DNA from: Rhodospirillales bacterium | Lineage (GTDB): Bacteria; Pseudomonadota; Alphaproteobacteria; Rhodospirillales; Casp-alpha2 | Length of the DNA stretch: 64,000 bases | Assembly (NCBI GenBank): GCA_021775095.1 | Contig: JAJFII010000098.1 | Location: 96,532-160,531 of the forward strand | Direction of reading: 5' to 3' | Shown here: positions 33,938 to 43,056 of the stretch, in pieces | Numbering within the stretch: position 1 is the stretch's first letter | Layout: each line of letters begins with the position of its first letter | Notes under the pieces: model-generated | What the model was told of the DNA's origin: nothing | Database searches by the model: none | What the model saw: the letters and a program-made list of their open reading frames with translations, nothing else | Made by a program: the position numbers and the translations under genes

Positions 33938-34735
33938 TCAAACGGCAGCATCTAAAAATTTCTTTAGTGGCCTGTGGACGTCGACATTGGCGGCAATGAC
34001 TTCACATTTGTTCATCATGTCTTTGCCACCGGCGAAGTCGGTTATCACACCGCCTGCTTCGCGAACCAGCACAATCCCGGCGGCAATATCCCACGGTTTA
34101 ATGCCTTTTTCCCACCAGCCGTCGTAGCGGCCTGCCGCAACGTACGCGAGATCCAGTGCCGCAGAACCGGAGCGGCGGACGCCGGCCGATCCGGCCATGA
34201 CATTTTCGAGTTGGGCAAGATAGGGTTTATGGCCGTCGCGCCCGGCAAAGGGGATCCCCGTCGCAAATAACGATTCTTTGACGTCCCTGCGGGTCGATAC
34301 ACGTATCCGACGGTCGTTGAGAAAGGCCCCTTTACCTTGTTCCGCCCAAAACATCTGGTCGGTAATCGGTTCATATACAACACCCGCAAACAGCTCGCGG
34401 TCCCGTTCCAAGCCAATGGAGATTGAGAAATGTGGAATGCCATGAAGGAAATTCATGGTGCCATCCAACGGGTCTATAATCCATTTGTTCGAATTGTCTT
34501 TGCCTTCAACAACTCCGCCTTCCTCCATTAAAAAAGCGTACTGGGGACGCGCCTTCTTCAGGTCCTCGAACAGGATTTTTTCGGATCGATGGTCTGCTTC
34601 GGAGACATAATCTGCCGGCCCCTTCATAGAGACTTGAAGTTTTTCAATGTCCCCAAAGGAACGCGTAAGGCTTCGACCCGCACGAGTTGCGGCGTTTGCC
34701 ATGACGTTTATTAAAGCACTGCGGCCTTGAGCCAT
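33938..34735 (-). CDS. suhB: Inositol-1-monophosphatase family protein
   Basis: The 265-residue protein matches the IMPase/SuhB family of Mg-dependent phosphatases. YVSEADHRSE, LMEEGGVVEG and IIDPLDGTMNFLHGIPHFSISIGLE provide the metal-binding Asp and Glu residues, and WWEKGIKPWDIAAGIVLVREAGGVITD is the C-terminal signature. In addition to inositol phosphate hydrolysis, SuhB in enterobacteria supports rRNA antitermination; which role applies is unknown. It follows efp on the same strand by 20 bases, so the two are likely co-transcribed. Confidence 0.9.
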   Translation of the reverse strand: MAQGRSALINVMANAATRAGRSLTRSFGDIEKLQVSMKGPADYVSEADHRSEKILFEDLKKARPQYAFLMEEGGVVEGKDNSNKWIIDPLDGTMNFLHGIPHFSISIGLERDRELFAGVVYEPITDQMFWAEQGKGAFLNDRRIRVSTRRDVKESLFATGIPFAGRDGHKPYLAQLENVMAGSAGVRRSGSAALDLAYVAAGRYDGWWEKGIKPWDIAAGIVLVREAGGVITDFAGGKDMMNKCEVIAANVDVHRPLKKFLDAAV

Positions 34736-34755
34736 TTCAAAAAATGTCCTTGTGG

Positions 34756-35325
34756 TTAGTCTTTTGCACGCTCGACATAAACACCTTCTTCGGTATTTAC
34801 GACAATTCGCGTTCCGGTTTCGATATGTGGTGGCACCATGATCCGGACGCCATTTTCGAGAACTGCTGGTTTGTAGGACGACGACGCGGTCTGGCCTTTG
34901 ACGACCGCGTCGGCTTCAATGATCTCAAGCACAACAGAGTCCGGCAGTTTAATACCGATCGGATCGTCTTCGTAACTTTCGATCTGGACCATCATGCCAT
35001 CTTGCAAATAGGGAACCTGATCGTCATTTATGATATTTGAGCCCAACGAAATCTGCTCATAGGTTTCGTTTTGCATGAATGTGTACAAACCGCCATCTTC
35101 GAACAGGTACTGATACTCGTTTTGATCGAGCCGGACTTTTTCGACCTTTTCGGAGGAGCGAAACCGTTCATTGAGTTTCGTCCCATCCCGAATATCTTTC
35201 ATTTCGACCTGCAGATAGGCGCCGCCTTTTCCAGGTTGGGTGTGTTGAATTTTCACAGCGCGCCAAAGGCGACCCTGGTGTTCAACAACATTGCCGGGTC
35301 GAATTGCGTTTCCATCTATTTTCAT
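34756..35325 (-). CDS. efp: Elongation factor P
   Basis: EF-P relieves ribosome stalling at proline stretches. The 189-residue length and three-domain layout are standard: KOW-like N-terminus with the modified loop PGKGGAY, where Lys33 is the usual modification site; an OB domain with [16 protein letters not shown]; and a C-terminal OB domain ending [20 protein letters not shown]. Several proteins in this window (the Pro-Glu TolA, the Pro-rich REC fusion and OmpA-like protein) would depend on it. It is upstream of suhB. Confidence 0.95.
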   Translation of the reverse strand: MKIDGNAIRPGNVVEHQGRLWRAVKIQHTQPGKGGAYLQVEMKDIRDGTKLNERFRSSEKVEKVRLDQNEYQYLFEDGGLYTFMQNETYEQISLGSNIINDDQVPYLQDGMMVQIESYEDDPIGIKLPDSVVLEIIEADAVVKGQTASSSYKPAVLENGVRIMVPPHIETGTRIVVNTEEGVYVERAKD

Positions 35326-35388
35326 TGGTTTACCCTAGCTTCAATAAAGGGGATCGGTAAAAGGCGGCGGAACCTAACAGCTTGGTTC

Positions 35389-36051
35389 CTAACTATCAAC
35401 GTATGAACCACCTGCTTCTGCAATTTCGTCAAAGATTGTGTTGAACTGCTCGACCGCCGCTTTGGGTCCCAATGGATGGTTCCAGACACCAGAAACAACT
35501 GCCAGCATATCAGCCCCTGCCGCAGCCAGTGGCCGGCAATTTTCAACGGTAATCCCGCCGATTGCGACGCATGGCGGCAACATAATGTCGTGCCACCATT
35601 CCAGGATCTCCGGCCCAGCTTTGAATTGGGCGTCTTTCGTTGTTGTCGGATAAAACGCACCGAAGGCGACGTAGTCTGCACCTCGTTCACCGGCCTCCAT
35701 GCCCAAGTGGCGTGAATTGTGGCAGGTGACGCCGACAATACAATTGGGGCCGACGATTTCCCGGGCTTGTTTATAGGTGCCGTCTTGCTGGCCAATATGA
35801 ACACCGTCGCAAACCATCTCAAGGGCCAGGTCGGGCCGATCATTCATTAAAAACGTCACATCGTAGGCAGAGGCAATCGGTAATAGCAGTTCGCAGGCAC
35901 GACGGATTTCATCATCGTCAACTTCTTTAAGGCGCAATTGAATGGCACCGATATCACCTCCATCCAATGCCGCTTTGAAGGCGTCGCGGAAGGATTGCGG
36001 ATTAAACTTAGGCGGCGTAACCAGATAAAGTCGGCACCGATCATCATTCAT
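35389..36051 (-). CDS. thiE: Thiamine-phosphate synthase
   Basis: ThiE couples HMP pyrophosphate and thiazole phosphate to thiamine phosphate. The 220-residue protein has the TIM-barrel signature segments GDIGAIQLRLKEVDDDE, FLMNDRPDLALEMVCDGVHIGQQDG, GVTCHNSRHLGMEAGERGADYVAFGAFYPTTTK and AIGGITVENCRPLAAAGADMLAVVSGVW. In the first, Leu replaces the common Arg-Lys pair (QLRLKE for QLRxK), which is minor. It shares a four-base overlap with the unrecognised gene upstream. No thiC or riboswitch is nearby. Confidence 0.92.
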   Translation of the reverse strand: MNDDRCRLYLVTPPKFNPQSFRDAFKAALDGGDIGAIQLRLKEVDDDEIRRACELLLPIASAYDVTFLMNDRPDLALEMVCDGVHIGQQDGTYKQAREIVGPNCIVGVTCHNSRHLGMEAGERGADYVAFGAFYPTTTKDAQFKAGPEILEWWHDIMLPPCVAIGGITVENCRPLAAAGADMLAVVSGVWNHPLGPKAAVEQFNTIFDEIAEAGGSYVDS

Positions 36052-36467
36052 TTTTGCACGTGTTCCGTCATCAGGCCTAAAACATCTCGATCCGGTCGCT
36101 TCAGATGCGCCAGGTCGACGATGGGGTCGGGGTATGTTCTGACGCTGCCATTTAACTGGTTCGCCATATCAATGATCTTGTCGCGCGTTGAGACGGGCAA
36201 ATCAACTGATATATCGACAGCACCTCGACGTAATGCCGTGAGGGCGGTGCCGGCGTCTTTGCCGCAATCCAGAATTCCGGTCAGCGGCACGCCCGGATAC
36301 TGGTTTTTTACGGTTTGTATAATCGACAGAAAAATTTCAGGACCCAGACTTCGCGCGCCATCTCGTGGGCTCAGAAGTAGTACGGATACACCCGCCAAAT
36401 CTGCGGCCTGTGCGACCCACTGCGCTTGCTGCAAATTGTGAATGATAAAACCCAGGGGCTGTGTCAC
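36048..36467 (-). CDS. Hypothetical protein coupled to thiE
   Basis: I do not recognise this 139-residue protein. It has alternating beta/alpha character (GFIIHNLQQAQWVAQAADLAGVSVLLLSPRD; GVPLTGILDCGKDAGTALTALRRGAVDISVDLP), suggesting a small Rossmann- or TIM-like fold. GTG 36467 is chosen because GGAG lies five bases upstream; a longer frame would run into the end of gap. A four-base overlap with thiE indicates translational coupling, and a hairpin lies between it and gap. Confidence 0.7.
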   Translation of the reverse strand: MTQPLGFIIHNLQQAQWVAQAADLAGVSVLLLSPRDGARSLGPEIFLSIIQTVKNQYPGVPLTGILDCGKDAGTALTALRRGAVDISVDLPVSTRDKIIDMANQLNGSVRTYPDPIVDLAHLKRPDRDVLGLMTEHVQK

Positions 36468-36482
36468 GTGATCTCCGATCAG

Positions 36483-36514
36483 CGAACCGCCTGTCCGAAA
36501 GGACAAACGGTTCG
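36483..36514 (-). terminator. Strong hairpin between gap and the thiE unit
   Basis: A 14-pair stem (CGAACCG arms continuing to GTCC/GGAC) with a TTTC loop on the minus strand lies between the gap stop codon and the next start. It lacks a T-run, so it may act as an attenuator or an mRNA 3'-end stabiliser for gap instead of a full terminator. Confidence 0.5.
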
Positions 36515-36544
36515 GTAAAATCAGATACTGCAGGATCGTAGAAG

Positions 36545-37552
36545 TTAACCGGCGTTGGCCATCGCCAACGCCGTATCTGGCATACGACTGGAGAATCCCC
36601 ATTCGTTGTCATACCAGCTCAAAACACGGACAAAGTTGCCACCGACAACCTGGGTTTGTGTTGAATCAAATGTTGAGCTTGCCGGATTATGATTAAAATC
36701 TGACGAGACCAAGGGCAGGGTATTATAGGCCAATACGCCGTTCAGTCGACCGTCGGACGCTTCCTTTATGGCGGCATTAATTTCTTCAACGGTTGTGTCA
36801 CGTCCCGAAGTAAATGTCAGATCGATCAATGACACATTGGGCGTCGGCACACGAACCGATGTCCCATCCAGCTTGCCGAGCAATTCCGGCAATACCAATC
36901 CAACGGCGGCGGCGGCACCCGTCGATGTGGGTATCATGTTTAAAGCCGCAGCACGGGCCCGTCTTGGGTCGGAATGCAGAGCGTCAAGGGGGCGCTGATC
37001 GCCGGTGTAGGAATGAATGGTCGTCATAAAACCCTTTTCGATACCAACTGCCTTATTTAAAACATCGGCAACGGGGGCCAGGCAATTGGTCGTGCAGGAG
37101 GCATTGGAAACAACCGTATCCGCCGCCGTTAATTGGTCGGAATTGACACCAAAGACGATGGTTTTATCAACGCCCTTGCCCGGGGCGGAAATCAGGACTT
37201 TTTTGGCACCGGCATCAATGTGTTTGGAGGCGGCCTCTTTTGTCGTGAAAAAGCCCGTGCATTCCAGCGCAATGTCGACGCCCAATTCGCCCCAGGGAAG
37301 ATCGCCTGGGTCACGCTCCGCAGTTACTTTGATCGGGCCATTCCCAACATCAATGGTATCACCAGCGACATTCACATTGTTATTCAGGACGCCGTGAACT
37401 GTATCAAACTTAAGCAGGTGACCGTTCATCTCGGCTGAACCCAGATCATTAATACCGACAATCTCTATATCAGTGCGACCGGTCTCAATGATGCTTCTCA
37501 TAACCAGGCGACCAATGCGACCAAATCCGTTGATAGCGACGCGTACAGTCAT
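36545..37552 (-). CDS. gap: Glyceraldehyde-3-phosphate dehydrogenase
   Basis: GAPDH oxidises glyceraldehyde 3-phosphate in glycolysis. The 335-residue protein has the NAD-binding [13 protein letters not shown], the catalytic Cys in [14 protein letters not shown], the [37 protein letters not shown] region and the [13 protein letters not shown]-terminus. AAGGAG sits before the ATG at 37552. It lies in a minus-strand series ogt, gap, hypothetical, thiE. A palindrome at 37726-37746 lies upstream. Confidence 0.96.
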   Translation of the reverse strand: MTVRVAINGFGRIGRLVMRSIIETGRTDIEIVGINDLGSAEMNGHLLKFDTVHGVLNNNVNVAGDTIDVGNGPIKVTAERDPGDLPWGELGVDIALECTGFFTTKEAASKHIDAGAKKVLISAPGKGVDKTIVFGVNSDQLTAADTVVSNASCTTNCLAPVADVLNKAVGIEKGFMTTIHSYTGDQRPLDALHSDPRRARAAALNMIPTSTGAAAAVGLVLPELLGKLDGTSVRVPTPNVSLIDLTFTSGRDTTVEEINAAIKEASDGRLNGVLAYNTLPLVSSDFNHNPASSTFDSTQTQVVGGNFVRVLSWYDNEWGFSSRMPDTALAMANAG

Positions 37553-37725
37553 ATTTTTTCTCCTTCGATGGCTCTTCTGCACAGCCCCACATGACCAATT
37601 ATCGGGTCAACGGAGCGGGATCTCTGCGTAATAAAACATACCCGTCTGGTATGCCGCGGCAAACATCTTAGGATTACTCCTCTACGTCAATGACAATGTT
37701 ACACACAAAGTAGTGTAATTTATTA

Positions 37726-37746
37726 AATATTATACAATATAATATT
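37726..37746. promoter_or_regulatory. AT-rich palindrome upstream of gap
   Basis: A perfect inverted repeat AATATTATA / TATAATATT with a CAA centre sits about 175 bases upstream of gap and 100 bases after the end of ogt. Its symmetry and length resemble an operator; it could also end the ogt transcript. Confidence 0.35.
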
Positions 37747-37847
37747 GTTATATACCCTGTGTCGCTGAACCTATGGGCGATCGGCAAGCCAACGGTCCCT
37801 ATTCACGGGACAAATACAGAAGGAACCGCCAAGGACCGCAGCCACCC

Positions 37848-38369
37848 TCACGGCGAAGTAGAGGATTCGAGTTTCAAAAGCAGCGCCTTCGCCGGCAAAC
37901 CCCCGCCAAATCCAGTCAACGATCCATCGGACCCCAGAACCCGGTGGCAGGGGACAACGATGGCGAGAGGATTTGCACCGTTTGCCGCACCAACGGCTCG
38001 GACGGCCTTGGGACGGCCTATACCTAAGGCAAGATCGCGGTAATTTGTTGTTTCGCCATAGGGAATTTCAAGAAGTGCATGCCACACGGTTTTTTGGAAA
38101 GCCGTTCCTGACAACCGCAGGGGCAGATCAAATTGTTTAAGTTCGCCAGCAAAATAGGCAGCGAGTTGTTTATGTGCCGCTTCAAAGCATTGGTCGTCGC
38201 GGCGCCAGTGTTGTTCGGGCGCAACAGCTCTGCGTCCCTCGGTAAACCCAATACCCAATAGGTGCTCACCATCGCCCATAAGGATCAACTTGCCGACCGG
38301 GGTTGCATCCGACCGATAAAAAAGCGATTGCGGTAAATTTGATCGGTGGTTGTTCACGACCGCTTTCAC
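37848..38369 (-). CDS. ogt: Methylated-DNA--protein-cysteine methyltransferase
   Basis: This DNA-repair protein transfers the methyl group from O6-methylguanine to its own Cys. The active-site motif IVVPCHRVLGSDGSLTGFGGG and the upstream YGETTNYRDLALGIGRPKAVRAVGAANGANP helix-turn-helix region are intact. At 173 residues it is the short Ogt type without an Ada-like N-terminal domain. It stands alone upstream of gap on the minus strand, with about 370 bases of gene-free sequence before its start. Confidence 0.93.
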   Translation of the reverse strand: MKAVVNNHRSNLPQSLFYRSDATPVGKLILMGDGEHLLGIGFTEGRRAVAPEQHWRRDDQCFEAAHKQLAAYFAGELKQFDLPLRLSGTAFQKTVWHALLEIPYGETTNYRDLALGIGRPKAVRAVGAANGANPLAIVVPCHRVLGSDGSLTGFGGGLPAKALLLKLESSTSP

Positions 38370-38665
38370 CAGCCGACAACTCCTTCTTAAGAGGTCTCGT
38401 TACCAAGTCTCGGAAATAATGCCATTTCGGAAAGTTCCCCTGTTTGTCATTCCCGCAGTTACCCGTCGATATTGGGGCTATTGAAAAATCGCCACCCTGC
38501 CATTTATGCAGTCGCCAGCAGTTTACCACAACGGCATTAAAAAGCCATCATCGGAACATCCCACTTTCCCCGGTTGGTCATTTGTGCCAGCCCAACTCCC
38601 CTTTTTATTGAAGTCGATTTTATCCTTTTTATTAAGTATCTTATATCAATTTATTATTAGATTAG

Positions 38666-38695
38666 TTGACCTTTTGCCAGGACAATGGGTATAAG
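38666..38695 (+). promoter_or_regulatory. Sigma-70-type promoter for the zauP-zapA unit
   Basis: TTGACC (38666-38671) and TATAAG (38690-38695) are separated by 18 bases, 40 bases upstream of the TTG start. The rest of the 367-base gap since ogt shows AT-rich sequence but no gene. Confidence 0.65.
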
Positions 38696-38736
38696 TTTCA
38701 AGGGAATGATTTAACCATATGAACTGAGGCAGACAT

Positions 38737-39012
38737 TTGTCGAATCAAGGATCAATTCAAAAACCGTCGAAGGTTTCACGGGCGTATGACCGGTTACAGG
38801 AGGCCATTGATCGCCTGGAAAAGGCGGTTGCTGAGCGGCCGGCGGGAACAGGTGCAAGCCCCGCGGTCGATGACAGAACCCAATTGGTCAGCTTAAGAGA
38901 AGAAGTGAACCAGTTAAGACAAGAAAATGCCTCATTGAAGCGCGTCAACAACCAGGTATCGGGACGCTTGGATTCGGCAATTGCGCGTTTACAGTCAGCG
39001 ATTGGAAATTGA
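38737..39012 (+). CDS. ZauP-like coiled-coil protein upstream of ZapA
   Basis: The 91-residue protein is a predicted coiled coil in two parts: RAYDRLQEAIDRLEKAVAER and LVSLREEVNQLRQENASLKRVNNQVSGRLDSAIARLQ. Position directly upstream of zapA and its architecture match ZauP, which pairs with ZapA to focus the Z-ring in Caulobacter. The TTG start at 38737 is supported by GAGG seven bases upstream. zapA starts four bases after its stop. The ZauP assignment rests on position and coiled-coil pattern, not on a family signature. Confidence 0.7.
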   Translation: MSNQGSIQKPSKVSRAYDRLQEAIDRLEKAVAERPAGTGASPAVDDRTQLVSLREEVNQLRQENASLKRVNNQVSGRLDSAIARLQSAIGN

Positions 39013-39016
39013 TCAA

Positions 39017-39352
39017 ATGGCCCAGGTAAATGTCGAGATCAATGGTCGTAAATACCAAATCGCCTGTGACGACGGTCAGGAAGCTCACCTGTCTCGGTTA
39101 GGGACTTATATAGATAACCGGGTTGATGAACTGGTCGCTGCCGTCGGGCAAATCGGCGATGCAAGATTACTTGTTATGGTGTCCTTATTGGTGGCCGATG
39201 AGTTGTCTGACGCCTACGCCGAGTTGGATGTCGCACGCAGCGCCGATGACGGGGCTTCCGCCCTGTTAATTGCCGAGGAAAAACTGAGCGCAAAAATGGA
39301 GGGGTTGGCCGATCAAATCGAAAGCATTGCCGAAACCTTCGAACAGGCTTAA
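39017..39352 (+). CDS. zapA: Cell division protein ZapA
   Basis: ZapA binds and bundles FtsZ filaments at the division site. The 111-residue protein has the typical N-terminal beta hairpin (AQVNVEINGRKYQIACDDGQEAHLSRLGTYIDNRVDEL) and a long C-terminal coiled coil (VMVSLLVADELSDAYAELDV). ATG 39017 is chosen over an upstream in-frame ATG at 38981 that lies inside zauP. The gene is followed by 6S RNA and fau, a widespread arrangement in proteobacteria. Confidence 0.93.
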   Translation: MAQVNVEINGRKYQIACDDGQEAHLSRLGTYIDNRVDELVAAVGQIGDARLLVMVSLLVADELSDAYAELDVARSADDGASALLIAEEKLSAKMEGLADQIESIAETFEQA

Positions 39353-39356
39353 GTAT

Positions 39357-39525
39357 GGGGCCGAGCGGATACTGCGGAATGCGTCAGGGCAACTTATCCT
39401 GGGGCCAATAAAAAACATCCGGGAACTGTCCCTGCTGGACTCCTGGGTTCAGCACATGGTGCCCACCTGCATCTGCAGGCCACGGAGATACTTTATCCCA
39501 ACGGTTTCTTGGGTCCGCTCACTTT
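39357..39525 (+). ncRNA. ssrS: 6S RNA
   Basis: The segment between zapA and fau is the conserved location of 6S RNA, which binds RNA polymerase-sigma70 in stationary phase. A closing stem GAGCGGA (39363-39369) / TCCGCTC (39514-39520) encloses about 150 bases. The interior contains recognisable 6S-like sequence (GGACTCCTGGGTTCAGCAC and CACCTGCATCTGCAGGCCAC). Ends are approximate. Pyrimidine-rich CTTTCTTTTCC follows the closing stem and may aid termination. Identification rests on synteny, fold and sequence motifs seen by eye. Confidence 0.78.
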
Positions 39526-39561
39526 CTTTTCCTTTCCGACCGGTTTTATTGAGATATCCCC

Positions 39562-40155
39562 ATGTCGTTGATTGATGATAAACAATCTGCTCGGCGGGCA
39601 GCGCAGAATAATCGCCGCAAAATCTGCGCGCTCGCTCCACCTGACGCGGCTACGACCCTCGCCACGAACGTCCTTCATCTGATATCGAGATGGGGTGGCG
39701 GGTTAACGGTTTCCGGGTTTTTGTCGATTAGTAATGAAATTGATATGCAACCGAGTCTAGAGGCATTAACCGACGCGGGGCAGGTTACCTGCCTACCGGT
39801 CGTCATCGAAAGGGCAAAACCGCTGTCGTTTCGTTTGTGGAAAAAAGGCGATCCCTTGGAGTCCGGTCCTTTGCAAACCCGTCATCCTCTGGGCAATGCT
39901 GAAACAGTGGAACCTGTTGTGCTTCTTGTGCCCTTGCTGGCCTTTGACCGCCGTGGCAATCGTGTGGGATGGGGCGGCGGTTTTTATGACCGCACTCTGG
40001 CCGACCTGAAAAGCCGAAACGGCGATGTAATTGCCGTGGGAATTGGTTTCGATGGTCAATCCATCGAACGGGTTCCGGTCGGCGACCACGATGTCGCCAT
40101 GGACTGGATCGTCACTGAAAAGCAGATCATAGAAATTACCAAGGCCGAACCCTAA
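39562..40155 (+). CDS. fau: 5-formyltetrahydrofolate cyclo-ligase
   Basis: This ATP-dependent enzyme converts 5-formyl-THF to 5,10-methenyl-THF. The 197-residue protein has the N-terminal QSARRAAQNNRRKI helix, INEIDMQPSLEAL-like central part (SNEIDMQPSLEAL) and the signature VPLLAFDRRGNRVGWGGGFYDRTL, ending GVGFDGQSIERVPVGDHDVAMDWIVTE-like residues (GIGFDGQSIERVPVGDHDVAMDWIVTE). It lies directly after 6S RNA, with which it is often co-transcribed, and its stop overlaps the ymdB start by one base. Confidence 0.93.
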   Translation: MSLIDDKQSARRAAQNNRRKICALAPPDAATTLATNVLHLISRWGGGLTVSGFLSISNEIDMQPSLEALTDAGQVTCLPVVIERAKPLSFRLWKKGDPLESGPLQTRHPLGNAETVEPVVLLVPLLAFDRRGNRVGWGGGFYDRTLADLKSRNGDVIAVGIGFDGQSIERVPVGDHDVAMDWIVTEKQIIEITKAEP

Positions 40156-40970
40156 TGCGTGTATTGATGATTGGCGATGTTGTTGGAAAGTCGGGCCGCG
40201 ACGCCGTGTCGACCTATTTGCCGCAATTGCGGCAAAACCTGGATTTGGATTTTGTTGTTGTTAACGGAGAAAATGCGGCGCATGGGTTTGGCATTACCGA
40301 CAAAATCTGTGCATCCCTCTATCAGCAAGGTGCTGATGTTATCACGACAGGTAATCATATCTGGGATCAACGGCCAATTATGAATTACATTGACGGGGAC
40401 CCTAAACTTTTGCGACCGATCAATTTTCCAGAGGGTACACCGGGCGCCGGATTTGGAATTTTTGAGGCGCGTCACGGTGAAAAAGTATTAGTGATAAATG
40501 CCATGGGGCGCCTTTATATGGATCCGCTGGATGATCCGTTCGCGGCTATCGAAAAAGTTCTGTCACGGGTTCAGTTGCGCATCGATGTCACCGCGATTTT
40601 GGTGGACTTTCACGCCGAAGCGAGCAGTGAAAAACAATCCGTTGGTCATGTTCTCGACGGTCGGGCCAGCGTGGTTATTGGCACCCATACCCATGTCCCC
40701 ACTGCGGACTACAGAATACTGCCGGGTGGGACGGCATATCAAACCGATGTCGGAATGACCGGCGACTACGATTCTGTCATCGGAATGCAAAAAAACAATG
40801 CCAGCGATCGATTTACAACAAAATTACCGCAGGCACGTTTGGAACCGGCCGATGGCGAGGGTACGTTATGTGGCTTGTTGGTCGAGATTGACGGACAGTC
40901 CGGACTGGCAAAAAAAACCTCGCCAGTCCGTATCGGTGGTTGCCTGACGTCAAATTGCCCGCAGTTTTGA
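40155..40970 (+). CDS. ymdB: TIGR00282/YmdB-type metallophosphoesterase
   Basis: The 271-residue protein matches the YmdB metallophosphoesterase family, in which Bacillus members hydrolyse cyclic dinucleotide-related 2',3'-cAMP species. Metal-ligand motifs are intact: GDVVGKSGRDA, VVNGENAAHGFGIT, VITTGNHIWDQ, LVDFHAEASSEK and VVIGTHTHVPTAD. It starts on the last base of the fau stop (TAATG), indicating coupling. Cellular role in alphaproteobacteria is not established. Confidence 0.9.
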   Translation: MRVLMIGDVVGKSGRDAVSTYLPQLRQNLDLDFVVVNGENAAHGFGITDKICASLYQQGADVITTGNHIWDQRPIMNYIDGDPKLLRPINFPEGTPGAGFGIFEARHGEKVLVINAMGRLYMDPLDDPFAAIEKVLSRVQLRIDVTAILVDFHAEASSEKQSVGHVLDGRASVVIGTHTHVPTADYRILPGGTAYQTDVGMTGDYDSVIGMQKNNASDRFTTKLPQARLEPADGEGTLCGLLVEIDGQSGLAKKTSPVRIGGCLTSNCPQF

Positions 40971-40985
40971 TCCCAAAAGTTTTTC

Positions 40986-42737
40986 TTAGTTTTGTCGGAT
41001 TCGTTCAACAAACTGATCCACTTCGGTGCGCATCTTATCGGCTTGGCGGGCCAGTTCACTTGCCGCGTCCAGTACCTGTGCCGCCGTTTCCCCGGTTTCT
41101 CCGGCTGCGGATGTTACCAGGTTAATGTTCTGCGTAACCAATAGGGTTCCCTGTGCGGCAGCTTCCGTATTGCGTGCAATTTCCTGCGTCGCGCTCCCCT
41201 GCTCCTTGACCGAAGTTGCAATGGCTGAGGCGATTTCATTGATTTGCGTAACGATTGTGCCGATACCATCAATGGCGCCAACCGATTCCCGGGTTGCCGA
41301 CTGTATCGTGTCGATTTGTTGACTGATTTGGTCCGTTGCCCGGGCCGTTTGGTTGGCAAGGTTTTTGACTTCCGAAGCGACCACGGCAAACCCTTTTCCC
41401 GCATCGCCAGCCCTTGCCGCTTCAATTGTAGCGTTTAATGCCAACAAATTGGTTTGCTCCGCAACATCCGTGATCAATTGTACAACTTCCCCTATCTTTT
41501 CGGCTGCCGCCGCTAACCCTCTTACTTTTTCGTTCGTGTCGTCGACGGCGACAGAAGCCTCCTTGGCGATGGCCGATGACTGGCTGACCTGACGTTCAAT
41601 TTCGTTGATCGAGGTTGTTAAATTCGCGGCAGCCGAAGAAACGAAATCAACATTAGCCGAGGCGTCTTTTGCCGCACTTGCGCCTTTCGTCGACTGTTCG
41701 GAGGCATTCATCGCCGTTGTCGTCATACTTTGCGCCGACGATTGTAGTTTGGTTGAGGCCGACGAAACCGCTTCAACAACCGAACCGACCGATGCCTGGA
41801 AGGATTCCGCCGTTTGGTTCATCATTTCGTTTTTTTCCTTAGCCGCGCGGTTTTGCGATTCGGCCTGTTCGGTCTCCAATCTCTCCTTGTCCAAAATATC
41901 CTGGCGGAATATTTCAACGGCTTTGGCCATGGCACCAATTTCGTTTTTCCGCGCTAAGCCGGGAATTGCAATGTCGGTGTTCCCACCGGCAATTTCGGTC
42001 ATGGCATTGGTCATACGCTTGACGGGTCCGGTGATCTGCTTGGCCGTCATAAATGTTATCAGGGTGAGAACTATGCCGACAACAGTTGCACTGAGGATAA
42101 CATTACGGCTGATCGCCTCCCCCCGTGCCAATTGAATATCGATCGCCGTAGCGACTTCCAGAACTCCCCTTAATTGGCCTAATTTCCAATCGTTTTTTGG
42201 CGTGTCGGGGCGCGAATTATGACAATTCACACAACCCTGGGCGACCATGGTGTCGCTAATACCGACACGAACAAATTCGCGGCCGTCGCGCATTTCCGAG
42301 CGCACATAAAGGTCTTGCGGGTTTTTTTGTAAATGGTCCCACGCCGCTTGCTGGAAAGCATCCAGTTTGCGATCTGCCCGGTTGGCAAACGGGTAGGGGC
42401 TGTATAACTTTATCTGCGTATCGGATTTGGCCAGCAGATCACTCATGTCATGGATCAAGGTTGCCGGAAGAGGCACTCCATCGGGCATGGTCTTGTGATT
42501 AAAGCTGGGTTTTAGGCTTTTGTTCTGAACCACCTTCCTGATGACGTTTTCCGTATAATATTTGCGAACCAACTTAAATTGCTGGGCGGTCTGTTGGGCC
42601 GATTGACGCGCGTCTTGACGGGAATTGTCGGCAAGATAATTGGGCAGCAATAAGAACGATGCAATCACCACCACAAGGATTGTAAGGGGTACGGGAACGA
42701 TTAACTGCCAGGCGATACTGCGTTTTAAAATGGGCAT
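40986..42737 (-). CDS. Methyl-accepting chemotaxis protein with heme-c-type sensor domain
   Basis: The 583-residue chemoreceptor has an N-terminal membrane helix ([24 protein letters not shown]), a periplasmic DUF3365/Tll0287-like domain, a second membrane helix ([19 protein letters not shown]), HAMP ([22 protein letters not shown]) and a full signalling domain ([35 protein letters not shown]). The periplasmic domain has CVNCH (CxxCH), the covalent heme-attachment motif, so it may sense redox, O2 or NO. ATG 42737 follows GGAG. No cytochrome-maturation genes are in the window. Adjacent gene ymdB is convergent. Confidence 0.9.
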   Translation of the reverse strand: MPILKRSIAWQLIVPVPLTILVVVIASFLLLPNYLADNSRQDARQSAQQTAQQFKLVRKYYTENVIRKVVQNKSLKPSFNHKTMPDGVPLPATLIHDMSDLLAKSDTQIKLYSPYPFANRADRKLDAFQQAAWDHLQKNPQDLYVRSEMRDGREFVRVGISDTMVAQGCVNCHNSRPDTPKNDWKLGQLRGVLEVATAIDIQLARGEAISRNVILSATVVGIVLTLITFMTAKQITGPVKRMTNAMTEIAGGNTDIAIPGLARKNEIGAMAKAVEIFRQDILDKERLETEQAESQNRAAKEKNEMMNQTAESFQASVGSVVEAVSSASTKLQSSAQSMTTTAMNASEQSTKGASAAKDASANVDFVSSAAANLTTSINEIERQVSQSSAIAKEASVAVDDTNEKVRGLAAAAEKIGEVVQLITDVAEQTNLLALNATIEAARAGDAGKGFAVVASEVKNLANQTARATDQISQQIDTIQSATRESVGAIDGIGTIVTQINEIASAIATSVKEQGSATQEIARNTEAAAQGTLLVTQNINLVTSAAGETGETAAQVLDAASELARQADKMRTEVDQFVERIRQN

Positions 42738-43056
42738 GTTCACTCCATCTGAAAAATTGAGTGCAATCCAATTCGCATAACCGAATATTTCATGCCCATG
42801 TATTCTTTGAATGTATGGTTTGTGTCGATTTGTCTCCGATTGTTTTCGAATTGGCGGCGTGAGTAAGGTTGAACCTCCCGGTCGCCACATGGAAGGCACC
42901 AGGGACCGGTCAACGGTGTCTTTACCTTGTCGCCAAATTGTTGCCATATTGGGGTGACATTAAAACAAATGGTTGCCGTGCGTGATTTCGGGATTAAACC
43001 GCTTGGGCTGGTGATTTTATTCAGTTTTATACTTTATTTTTAGGAGCGTTTGAGGA
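42738..43056. other. Gene-free interval between the chemoreceptor and yebC
   Basis: This 319-base gap separates divergent genes and should hold both promoters. TATACT at 43028-43033 is a possible -10 for yebC with a weak TTGGGC 19 bases upstream; nothing clearer is seen. Confidence 0.35.
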
